From: Alphaproteobacteria bacterium
GTDB taxonomy: Bacteria > Pseudomonadota > Alphaproteobacteria > Micavibrionales > Micavibrionaceae
Length of the DNA stretch: 64,000 bases
Reading direction: 5' to 3'
Assembly: GCA_017999645.1 (NCBI GenBank)
Contig: JAGNLJ010000001.1
Span: forward strand, 124,001 to 188,000
Under the pieces are notes generated by a model. The model worked only from the letters and a program-made list of their open reading frames with translations, had not been told where the DNA came from and did no database searches. Positions 8,359 to 15,762 of the stretch are shown piece by piece (the first letter of the stretch is position 1; each line of letters opens with the position of its first letter). A program made the translations under genes and the position numbers.

Positions 8359-8885
8359 GTACGCCTGATGAGAATTTTACTTATAAAGATTTTATCCTGC
8401 CGGAGCAGTTAAAAAATCTGCAGGATAATGAGAATAGAGAAAGTACGATTCCTATTATATTTACATTGGGAACTTTAGCCGATTTGTTCAACATGTCCGC
8501 GGATGATCTGACCCTCGACATTCAGGCGCGGAAGCAGATCAAAGAGGGTGACATGCAAAAAGCTCCTGTACATGAGAGCATGAAAAAGCGCCTTCTGAGC
8601 ACACCTGAAAATAAATTCTACAGTGGCACGCTGTTAACGTCTTTTTGTCTATTGGGCATCAGTTCAAGGACGGGAAGGTCGATTCGCTTCGAAGCAAGCG
8701 GTGTTGACGGGGATGGAAAACGAATCGGGAAAGGTTTCTCTGCGGGGATGCCCCCTGCTTTTTTTGAAAAGTTTGAATCCGATCCGCTGACGGGCGCGCA
8801 ATGTTATTTTGGACAAATATGCGAAGAGCTCGGCTTTCCTGAAAGAGTGATGGTGTATCATATTTTTACCCCGACATTGCATTGA
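8355..8885 (+). CDS. Hypothetical protein (176 aa)
   Basis: This soluble protein starts MSTPDENFTYKDF and was not recognised. It has no signal peptide or membrane segment and contains one motif-like stretch, SGTLLTSFCLLGISSRTG. It is preceded by AAAGGAAAAAAAT, a usable ribosome-binding site, and overlaps the small ORF before it by 4 bp. A strong terminator follows. Its base composition is more AT-rich than the ihfB and rpsA genes around it, consistent with acquisition, and it sits in an insert between those two genes. Confidence 0.7.
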   Translation: MSTPDENFTYKDFILPEQLKNLQDNENRESTIPIIFTLGTLADLFNMSADDLTLDIQARKQIKEGDMQKAPVHESMKKRLLSTPENKFYSGTLLTSFCLLGISSRTGRSIRFEASGVDGDGKRIGKGFSAGMPPAFFEKFESDPLTGAQCYFGQICEELGFPERVMVYHIFTPTLH

Positions 8886-8896
8886 AGAGGATAATA

Positions 8897-8930
8897 AAAA
8901 AACCCGGAAGATGATCCCGGGTTTTTTGTA
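8897..8930 (+). terminator. Rho-independent terminator
   Basis: AAAAAACCCGG pairs with CCGGGTTTTTT around a 9-nt loop, directly after the hypothetical gene. The A-rich and T-rich flanks could make it work in both directions. Confidence 0.85.
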
Positions 8931-8981
8931 TTTTTTTATGGATCCCCCGGACAAGCCGGAGGATGACGAAGTGGAGGCGTG

Positions 8982-9515
8982 TTAAATAATAACGCCGCTG
9001 CGGTCGATGTTGGTGGCGTCCTTGCGGTCGGAACGAGCGCCGTGCGTTTTGGCTTCGTCGAGGATGCGCTTCACCTCTTTTTTCTGCGCGCTGTCGGCGG
9101 GTTTTACGGCGATGAGGTAGCTGCCGTGGCCGAGCTCCTCCTCGTAAACTTTCGCTTCGTTCTCGGGGAAGCCGAGACCGGCGAGCGCGCCGAGAATACC
9201 GCCGCCTGCGGCGCCGAGACCGAAACCGGCAACGGCCGCAACGAGATAACCTGACACGACGAGGTTAAGACCCGGAATGACGACGGCGCCTGCCGAGGTC
9301 AGGCCGGCCAGAACTGCGCCGGCCAGACCGCCGAGAGCTGCGCCGGTGGTGGCGCCTTCTTCAGCCTTGGTGTTGTTTTCGATGACGAAATCGCCGCGCG
9401 TTTCCTCGGTAGCGAGAACGCTGGTCTGGGCGGCGGTGACGCCGATTGATTCGAGCTGGATGAGGGCGCGTTCGGCGTCCTCGCGGGTTTCAAAGATTGC
9501 TGTGATGTGGTCCAT
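8982..9515 (-). CDS. General-stress-protein-like membrane-associated protein
   Basis: The first 60 residues (MDHITAIFETREDAERALIQ...) resemble the general stress protein 17M/YflT-type domain. A long Gly/Ala-rich hydrophobic stretch follows (residues about 65-120, many small residues), probably one or two membrane helices, and then a conserved tail (EELGHGSYLIAVKP). It has 177 residues. The ATG at 9515 is chosen because AAAGGAGA stands just before it; the frame runs open upstream through the repeat and terminator. Induction by stress is known for the family but cannot be seen here. Confidence 0.75.
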   Translation of the reverse strand: MDHITAIFETREDAERALIQLESIGVTAAQTSVLATEETRGDFVIENNTKAEEGATTGAALGGLAGAVLAGLTSAGAVVIPGLNLVVSGYLVAAVAGFGLGAAGGGILGALAGLGFPENEAKVYEEELGHGSYLIAVKPADSAQKKEVKRILDEAKTHGARSDRKDATNIDRSGVII

Positions 9516-9576
9516 GGGGGTCTCCTTTGTGAGCTTGTAGGAGACAAACAAGGGAGGGCGCGGTTGGTTCCGTAGT

Positions 9577-9609
9577 CCCTCACCCCGGCCCTCTCCCGGA
9601 GGGAGAGGG
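9577..9609. repeat. Short palindromic repeat (CCCTCTCCC/GGGAGAGGG)
   Basis: A 9-bp perfect stem with a 3-nt loop (CCCTCTCCC-GGA-GGGAGAGGG), preceded by CCCTCACCCC. It has the same core as the element between trpB and trpA. Confidence 0.6.
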
Positions 9610-9613
9610 AGAA

Positions 9614-9643
9614 AAAAAGCCGGACATTTCTGCCCGGCTTTTT
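9614..9643 (-). terminator. Terminator behind rpsA
   Basis: AAAAAGCCGG pairs with CCGGCTTTTT around a 10-nt loop, 24 bp after the rpsA stop. It is flanked by A/T runs, so it may work in both directions. Confidence 0.85.
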
Positions 9644-9666
9644 GTTTTCTCAAGAAGAGGAGGAAA

Positions 9667-11499
9667 TTATTCCTCGTCCTTCTTCTTTTTCTTTTTCGGC
9701 TTCTCTTCGCCTTCTTCGGCGTCGTCAGCCTTTTTCTTCGAGGCCTTTTTCGCTTTCGGCTTTTCTTCGGAGGCTTCCGATTTCTTGCCGAGCGCCGCAC
9801 CGAGAATGTCGCCGAGCGATGCGCCGGATTCGGTAGAGCCGAATTCCTTCATCGCCTGCTTGTCTTCGTCGATTTCGCGAGCCTTGATGGAGAGGTTGAG
9901 CTGGCCTTTCTTGTCGGTGCTCATGACCTTGGCGTCGATCTTCTCGCCGACTGCGAAACGGTCGGAACGCTGTTCCGAACGCTCACGCGACAGATCGGAC
10001 TTCTTGATGAAGCCTTTCTGGTCGCCGACGGTGACTTCGATGCCGCCCGAAGTAATGGCGGAGACGGTCGCAGTGACCACCTCGCCCTTGCCTTCGGCGC
10101 CGCCCTTGGAAGCAGCCGATTTTTTCGGGCGCTTGCCTTCGTGCGGGTCTTTGGTCAGTTGCTTGATGCCGAGCGCAACGCGTTCCTTCTCAGGAGACAT
10201 GTCGAGGATTTTCGCCTTGACCTTGTCGCCCTTGTTGAACGCTTTGAGCGTCTCTTCGTTGTTGTCTTCCCATGAAATGTCGGACAGGTGAACCATGCCG
10301 TCGATTTCATCGGTGAGGCCAACGAACAGGCCGAACTCGGTAACGTTGCGCACTTCGCCCTCGATCTCATCGCCGATCGATTTGGAATCGGCGTATTTCT
10401 TCCAGGGGTTTTCCTGCGCCTGTTTCAGGCCCAGGGAGATGCGGCGTTTGTCCGGATCGACGTCGAGCACCACGACTTCCACTTCCTGAGATGTGGAAAT
10501 GATTTTGCCGGGGTGGACGTTTTTCTTGGTCCAGGACATTTCCGAGACGTGAACGAGGCCCTCGATGCCTTCCTGAAGTTCGACGAACGCGCCGTAATCG
10601 GCGATGTTCGTGACGCGGCCCTTGAATTTTTCACCAACGGTGAATTTCGCGGCAACGTCTTTCCAGGGGTCATCCTCGAGCTGTTTCATGCCCAGAGAAA
10701 TGCGCCCGGTTTCTTCGTTGAAACGAATAACCTGGACGTCGATGCTCTGGCCGATCTGCAGCACTTCGGAGGGGTGATTGACGCGCTTCCACGAGATATC
10801 TGTGACGTGGAGCAGGCCATCGACGCCGCCGAGGTCGACGAACGCACCGTAATCGGTGATGTTCTTGACGACGCCCTGCAGGATCTTGCCTTCTTTCAGC
10901 GTGTCGAGCAGGTCGGAACGCGCGCTCTCGCGGCTTTCCTCGAGCACGGCACGGCGCGAGACAACGATGTTGCCGCGCGCGCGGTCCATTTTCAGGATAA
11001 GGAACGGCTGCGGCGCGCCCATCAGCGGGGAGACGTCTCTTACGGGACGAATATCCACTTGTGAGCCAGGCAGGAACGCAACGGCGCCGCCGAGATCGAC
11101 GGTGAAGCCGCCTTTCACGCGGCCAAAGATAATGCCGGTGACGCGCTCGTTCTTCTTGTGGGATTTTTCAAGCTCGATCCAGACTTCCTCACGGCGCGCT
11201 TTTTCGCGGGAGAGGACGGACTCGCCGTCGCGGCCTTCGATTTTCTCAACGAAGACCTCGATGCTGTCGCCGATCCGGACTTCCGGATCTTCGCCAGGCT
11301 TGGAGAATTCCTGGACCGCGATGCGGCCTTCGGATTTCAGACCAACGTCGACGATGACGAAATCATCGGTCAGACCGACGACCGTGCCGGTGACGACATT
11401 GCCTTCAAATTTAGTGGAACCGCCGAGTGATTCAGCGAGAAGTTTCGCGAAGTCATTCGACTCGGTTCTGTCTTGTAGTTTTGCAGCTGTGCTAGCCAT
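9667..11499 (-). CDS. rpsA: 30S ribosomal protein S1
   Basis: S1 helps mRNA bind to the 30S subunit. Six S1 RNA-binding domains are visible; the middle ones show the repeated pattern GxVxNITDYGAFVDLGGVDG, GRVTNIADYGAFVELQEG and GEVRNVTEFGLFVGL. The 610-residue protein ends in about 50 highly charged residues (KPKAKKASKKKADDAEEGEE and a final KKKKKKDEE), a longer tail than in E. coli S1 (557 aa). GAAAGGAAAA precedes the start. It follows cmk, as in most proteobacteria. Confidence 0.97.
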   Translation of the reverse strand: MASTAAKLQDRTESNDFAKLLAESLGGSTKFEGNVVTGTVVGLTDDFVIVDVGLKSEGRIAVQEFSKPGEDPEVRIGDSIEVFVEKIEGRDGESVLSREKARREEVWIELEKSHKKNERVTGIIFGRVKGGFTVDLGGAVAFLPGSQVDIRPVRDVSPLMGAPQPFLILKMDRARGNIVVSRRAVLEESRESARSDLLDTLKEGKILQGVVKNITDYGAFVDLGGVDGLLHVTDISWKRVNHPSEVLQIGQSIDVQVIRFNEETGRISLGMKQLEDDPWKDVAAKFTVGEKFKGRVTNIADYGAFVELQEGIEGLVHVSEMSWTKKNVHPGKIISTSQEVEVVVLDVDPDKRRISLGLKQAQENPWKKYADSKSIGDEIEGEVRNVTEFGLFVGLTDEIDGMVHLSDISWEDNNEETLKAFNKGDKVKAKILDMSPEKERVALGIKQLTKDPHEGKRPKKSAASKGGAEGKGEVVTATVSAITSGGIEVTVGDQKGFIKKSDLSRERSEQRSDRFAVGEKIDAKVMSTDKKGQLNLSIKAREIDEDKQAMKEFGSTESGASLGDILGAALGKKSEASEEKPKAKKASKKKADDAEEGEEKPKKKKKKDEE

Positions 11500-11598
11500 T
11501 TTAGATTTTCCTTTCGTGATGAACGCGGGCCATCCTTGCTTTTTGAAGGCTATGGGGCGGTCATCTGTTCCAAGGGTTTTGATTTATGCGCGCTCTGG

Positions 11599-12279
11599 TC
11601 AGAGGCGAGAGCGGATATAGTCCATTGCCTTTTGAAAGGCTTGATCCGGGTTTAGATCGGTGGTGTCCAATTCGAGGGCATCACCGGCCGGCTTCATGGG
11701 GGCTATTTTCCGTTCAGCGTCGCGGGCGTCCCGCTCACGCATATCCCTTAAAACGGCCTCATATGTAGTGGTAATGCCCCGTGATTGCAACTCTTTTAGG
11801 CGGCGCTGGGCGCGGGTTTCGACCGCTGCCGAGACGAATAATTTGGCCGGGGCGGCGGGGCAGATGACGGTGCCGATGTCGCGGCCATCCAGTACCGCAC
11901 CTAAGTAACTGTTTCCATTAGGAGATTTTCCGGGATTTTGGGCGAAATCACGCTGGAGCGCGAGGATGACGGCCCGCACATCCTGCATGGAGGCGACGAG
12001 GGAGGCGGATTCCGAGGCCGCATCGGTGCGTAGGTCGGGGTTCTGGAGGAAGGCCGGGTCTGCGTGAATCTGGCCGGGCAGGGAACGTGCGATGGCAAGC
12101 GCTGTTTGCAGATCGGAGGGGTTGCCTCCGGCCGATGTTACGCCATAGCCGATGGCGCGGTATAAAAGGCCGGTGTCGAGGTAATTGAAATCCAGCGCGG
12201 CGGCGATTTTACGCGCGATGGTGCCCTTGCCGCTGGCAGCGGGACCGTCGATGGCTATGACTGGTCTGGTATTGGTCAT
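11599..12279 (-). CDS. cmk: Cytidylate kinase
   Basis: Cmk phosphorylates CMP and dCMP to the diphosphates. The P-loop is IDGPAASGKGTIARKIA at residues 10-26; the NMP-binding region YLDTGLLYRAIG and the LDGRDIGTVICP segment follow. At 226 residues its length is normal. It lies directly upstream of rpsA. A lipoprotein gene starts 22 bp away in the opposite direction, so the promoters must reach into the coding regions. Confidence 0.95.
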   Translation of the reverse strand: MTNTRPVIAIDGPAASGKGTIARKIAAALDFNYLDTGLLYRAIGYGVTSAGGNPSDLQTALAIARSLPGQIHADPAFLQNPDLRTDAASESASLVASMQDVRAVILALQRDFAQNPGKSPNGNSYLGAVLDGRDIGTVICPAAPAKLFVSAAVETRAQRRLKELQSRGITTTYEAVLRDMRERDARDAERKIAPMKPAGDALELDTTDLNPDQAFQKAMDYIRSRL

Positions 12280-12301
12280 GCTTCGCTTCTAACATGCGGT
12301 G

Positions 12302-12928
12302 ATGAAGTTGAAAAAAGAATTTTTGATCCTTTCCGTCATTCTTTTGGCAGGCTGCGCGAAGGGCAACGGCATCAGCATGATGCCGTATTCGAGCAAGAGC
12401 GACTGGCCGGGCGAATTCAAACTGTGCCACGGTTTTTCATGTTCGGAAAAAAGCCTGGTGACGCTGGATGAAAAACAGTGGAACAAGGTGGCGGCGGTTT
12501 TTAAAAAGCCTGCGAAAACACCCGAGAAGGAACGCGAGCAGATCACGAAAGCGGTAGCGATACTGGAGACAGAATCGACGAAGGACGCGAAGCTCGCGCC
12601 CGATTTCGGCGAGGCGAATACGTTCGAAAACGATCAGGCGCAGATGGATTGCATTGACGAGGCGATCAACACGACGCATTACCTGGAGTTTCTGGATGAG
12701 GCGGGGCTGCTGAAATACCACGATGCCGCGCCGCCGATTCACCGTGGATTTCTGGTTGACGGTCAGTGGCCGCACAATAGCGGGGCGGTGAAGGAAAAAG
12801 CCAGCGGCGAAATTTACGCGATCGATTCCTATTATTTCGACAGCGGTAAGCCACCCGCGATTGTTCCCATTGATGTGTGGCTGGATGAATGGCGGCCCGC
12901 CAACCTGCCACCACGCAGACGGTCCTAA
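12302..12928 (+). CDS. Putative lipoprotein of unknown function
   Basis: MKLKKEFLILSVILLAGC is a lipoprotein signal peptide with lipobox LAGC; the lipidated residue is Cys18. The mature part (about 190 residues) has several conserved-looking stretches (MDCIDEAINTTHYLEFLDEA, AIDSYYFDSGKPPAIVPIDV) but no family I can name firmly. A GTG one codon upstream is an alternative start. It is divergent from cmk and followed within 10 bp by the first 116-bp repeat. Confidence 0.8.
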   Translation: MKLKKEFLILSVILLAGCAKGNGISMMPYSSKSDWPGEFKLCHGFSCSEKSLVTLDEKQWNKVAAVFKKPAKTPEKEREQITKAVAILETESTKDAKLAPDFGEANTFENDQAQMDCIDEAINTTHYLEFLDEAGLLKYHDAAPPIHRGFLVDGQWPHNSGAVKEKASGEIYAIDSYYFDSGKPPAIVPIDVWLDEWRPANLPPRRRS

Positions 12929-12936
12929 TCTCAATT

Positions 12937-13052
12937 ATCGTCTTTTGGGCTGCAAATGCCGGTTTTCTGCGCTTCCGTTTCTCAAATACCACAACGTATT
13001 CTGCGATACGGTTCTCGAAAACCGGCATTTTCGCCACAAAATCCTTCAATTG
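12937..13052. repeat. 116-bp palindromic repeat, copy 1
   Basis: This 116-bp sequence recurs near 48.3 kb with no gaps and about nine mismatches by eye. Its ends form the perfect inverted repeat ATGCCGGTTTTC/GAAAACCGGCAT, and an inner hairpin AATAC/GTATT lies in the middle. On the minus strand it reads through without a stop, with peptide FVAKMPVFEN...IAEYV and EKRKRRKPA. It lies 8 bp behind the stop of the lipoprotein gene. Confidence 0.85.
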
Positions 13053-13158
13053 AGGATGAGACCTAAATATTGAAAGCCACGGATTTTTCGTTCTATGATG
13101 CGGCAAGCGCACCAGTAATTTTATCGACCGCTTTTTAGATTCACCGGATTCCCGCCTT

Positions 13159-13362
13159 ATGGCGAAATTCGGCACTGCAGCGGGTGCGGCGTTAATGATA
13201 GGACCTGCTGTCGTGGAAACTTTGCGTCAATTGCACGTATTGGAAGGCCACCAGCCGGAACTTACTATTGTTTTCGGTTTGGTCGGCGGCGCAGTGGCCG
13301 TTTATTTACTAAACAAAGCAAAAGCCAGGTCTTTGCCGGGGCTGGAAGCGGGCCAGTCTTAA
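13159..13362 (+). CDS. Small membrane protein of unknown function
   Basis: A 67-residue frame with one or two hydrophobic segments (AAGAALMIGPAVVETL and LTIVFGLVGGAVAVYLL) and a basic end (NKAKARSLPG). The ribosome-binding site is weak. It is located between the repeat and the helical-paralogue genes. It could be a small inner-membrane protein; a chance frame cannot be excluded. Confidence 0.45.
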   Translation: MAKFGTAAGAALMIGPAVVETLRQLHVLEGHQPELTIVFGLVGGAVAVYLLNKAKARSLPGLEAGQS

Positions 13363-13452
13363 ATCCTCCAGCGTTTTCATTGACATAATCGTAAATCTCC
13401 ATTAAAACCAGATTTTCCAAAAGATTAACCGGTTTTAGAGAGAGATTTTGAA

Positions 13453-14163
13453 ATGAGCATTACCGATTTGACGAGTGAATTGAATGCGCACGGCCAAGGC
13501 CATATCAAGCAATTGCTGAGGGCGGTTCACGATTATGATGCCGCTCATCAGAAATTTACGCTGGATGGGAAAAAACATTTAGCCACCCTATTTCAACTTC
13601 CCGCAAACCAAGGTCCGGCCATAACGGAAGAGACGTTACGCGGCCAGTTGATAAGGGTGTATGAGGCGGCTGATGCCGTGGTTAGCAATGCCCCGCTTTT
13701 TGCGGATATCCAGGGCGACAATCCGGTTGTTGATTCAATCGTGACGCGAACCACCCTTGTGCTGAAAGGTCCCTTTGATAAATTTTCTATCTACGATTTC
13801 ACGCACGAGCTGAGAAAGGCGGCAGCAGCACATGCAGCGCAGGGGGATAGTTTTTTCGCGAAGCCTGAGAATGCCATTTCGAATGAATCTCACAAGGCGC
13901 GTAACGACGAATACAGGGGCGAGCAGGTGACGAAGTACGCTCAAGGGCTGCTGGCTGTTGCTGCGGAATGTAATGCCATTTTTGATCACGCAGAGACCCA
14001 GGACCCTACGCTCAGCGATGGTTTCGACAACAAAAGGTTAATGCAGGTTACGGCTGATGAATACAACGAGCAGGATGTACTGTTTTTCCATGACCCAGCG
14101 AATGTGCTGAAATTTAACCCGGTCCGTTCACCGGCGCACGAACTTCAAAATCTGGACATTTGA
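13453..14163 (+). CDS. Helical-repeat protein of unknown function (paralogue 1)
   Basis: This 236-residue soluble protein is built mostly of predicted helices. Residues 17-130 hold a domain with the pattern LLRAVHDYDAAH, then NPVVDSIVTR, then GPFDKFSIYDFTHELRKAA. The same pattern (helix, NPVVxSIV, GxFD, ELxKA) appears in the next large gene. AGAGAGATTTTG precedes the start. It has no signal peptide. It lies in an insert between cmk and aroA. No known family was recognised. Confidence 0.7.
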   Translation: MSITDLTSELNAHGQGHIKQLLRAVHDYDAAHQKFTLDGKKHLATLFQLPANQGPAITEETLRGQLIRVYEAADAVVSNAPLFADIQGDNPVVDSIVTRTTLVLKGPFDKFSIYDFTHELRKAAAAHAAQGDSFFAKPENAISNESHKARNDEYRGEQVTKYAQGLLAVAAECNAIFDHAETQDPTLSDGFDNKRLMQVTADEYNEQDVLFFHDPANVLKFNPVRSPAHELQNLDI

Positions 14164-14214
14164 GATGGACAATTCACCTCAAATGGATAAAAAAACGAGC
14201 GCGCGCTTCAACAC

Positions 14215-14334
14215 ATGAGCCATGACATGCTGCGAAAAGTAGAGGAGCTGCTGATTATCGTGCACGCCTATCACCGCACCGAGGAAAATTCTGCGCCGCG
14301 CAATGTGAGCGACGCGCCGGGTCCAAACACGTAA
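14215..14334 (+). pseudogene. Remnant of a third helical-repeat paralogue
   Basis: The 39-codon frame MSHDMLRKVEELLIIVHAYH resembles the domain start in the next gene (ACVEELLENVQEYHATR), then breaks off at a stop. It sits between two members of the family, so a truncated paralogue is the simplest reading. It could still be a short expressed peptide; no ribosome-binding site is obvious. Confidence 0.4.
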
Positions 14335-14358
14335 AAATTGCTGAGTAAGGGGTTTACT

Positions 14359-15762
14359 ATGAGTGATGATAAGCTGACAGGGATATCGGCCCAGGCAAGG
14401 TGTTTGCTGAGTTATGTGGGCGATTATCACAAGGCGACGCAAACCGCACCTCTGAGCCTGGAAGAGTGTCGTCTCCTGTTTTCCCGATTGAACAATATTA
14501 AAGATGCAGCCAGAGCGCTCAGCGCTTCTACAGTAGAGGGATACTATTCACGCGAGCGCAATCCGGTGGTCAATTCAATCGTGCTTCATGCGCGAGGTCT
14601 TTGTACGGGAAAATTCGATGCCGTAGAATTTGTGCAAAGGCTGGAAAAGGTGTCGCTCATATTTGTAGATAATGAACGATGGGATGATTTCATCAAGAAT
14701 GATGCCCATGTGATTCCGGCGAATGTGACGATTTCAAACGAAGGATGTGGCCGTCCGGAAAGTCAGGATCCAAGATATTGGGGCGACAGCAGGCGCGCGC
14801 AGGCCTGTGTCGAGGAGCTGCTCGAAAATGTCCAAGAATATCATGCAACCCGGACCCGGTTTAGACAGCTGAGAGAAGAAGATTACGATTCCGAATGCGG
14901 CATGGCGTACTATGTGCTGGATGAAAACAGAGCGCTTGCCGAGCATGCTAAGGAAGTGAAACAGAATATAGCCCTGCTGTATAAATATGCGGCGCGGTAT
15001 GAGGGCATTAAAGATAAAAACTACGTTGTAGATGGAATTATCAGGTATGTCTTCAAGGCGCAATCCGAAGGCATCGATGTCAGTGACATGATTGAGGAAA
15101 TGAAAAATGCGGCGTTTGAATATAATCGCCACGGCGCAGCGTATTTTAATTTTTCCGGCATGGAATCAACGTTTCCGCGCATTCCAACCACCGGCGTTTA
15201 TGTGCGCATCAATTACCCCCATTCTGTCAGGGTCAAGGATAGAGCCGCCCACAGCGAAAAAATGCAGGCTGTTTACAAAGACATGATTGCTGAAAATTCA
15301 GATCTTCCCGGCGGCAGTGCCGATTCTTCCGGCTTTTTTTTGAGAGTTGAGAATGAGAAAAAAGCCCGGGAAATCGCCGTGGCGGATAAATATTGCCAGA
15401 CTTTTTTCATCTTTGAGGCGAAATATCTAAAGTTCAAGCTGGTCAGTGAAATACTCGGTGAACTTGAGAAACAGCAAAAAGAAGAGTTTGTGGGCACGGT
15501 GACGCCATTCAGCCGATTGGAACCAGGCACTGAACTATACAAGGATTTTGTGGATTGCGGCGCAAAGGTGACTCATGTCGTTCATGCACAATATGCCAGC
15601 AGGGAAATGTTTTTCGGACCTAACGACCAAGGCATGGTTCATGACTCCACCGGAAAAGTATTATGGCCCGTATCGGCAGAGGAGTTGCAGGCGGAAGCGG
15701 CGGCGGTGGCCGCGGCGAGGCAGGCATTGCGTGCGCCATCGCTTCAATTGGACAAAATTTAG
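14359..15762 (+). CDS. Helical-repeat protein of unknown function (paralogue 2, two domains)
   Basis: This 467-residue protein contains the family domain twice. The first (about residues 10-110) has LLSYVGDYHKAT, NPVVNSIVLHARG and GKFDAVEFVQRLEK. The second (about 145-255) has VEELLENVQEYHAT, NYVVDGIIRYVF and DVSDMIEEMKNAAFEY. The C-terminal 200 residues differ and end in an Ala-rich helix. AAGGGG stands before the ATG at 14359; the frame is open 7 codons further up. The stop overlaps that of aroA by 3 bp (convergent). It has no signal peptide. Confidence 0.75.
   Translation: MSDDKLTGISAQARCLLSYVGDYHKATQTAPLSLEECRLLFSRLNNIKDAARALSASTVEGYYSRERNPVVNSIVLHARGLCTGKFDAVEFVQRLEKVSLIFVDNERWDDFIKNDAHVIPANVTISNEGCGRPESQDPRYWGDSRRAQACVEELLENVQEYHATRTRFRQLREEDYDSECGMAYYVLDENRALAEHAKEVKQNIALLYKYAARYEGIKDKNYVVDGIIRYVFKAQSEGIDVSDMIEEMKNAAFEYNRHGAAYFNFSGMESTFPRIPTTGVYVRINYPHSVRVKDRAAHSEKMQAVYKDMIAENSDLPGGSADSSGFFLRVENEKKAREIAVADKYCQTFFIFEAKYLKFKLVSEILGELEKQQKEEFVGTVTPFSRLEPGTELYKDFVDCGAKVTHVVHAQYASREMFFGPNDQGMVHDSTGKVLWPVSAEELQAEAAAVAAARQALRAPSLQLDKI

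Noticed and set aside
12666-13175. 169-codon minus-strand frame that includes the first 116-bp repeat
   Set aside because: The frame runs antisense through the lipoprotein gene, and the part with a matching peptide in copy 2 is just the repeat; changes between the copies are not biased to silent sites.
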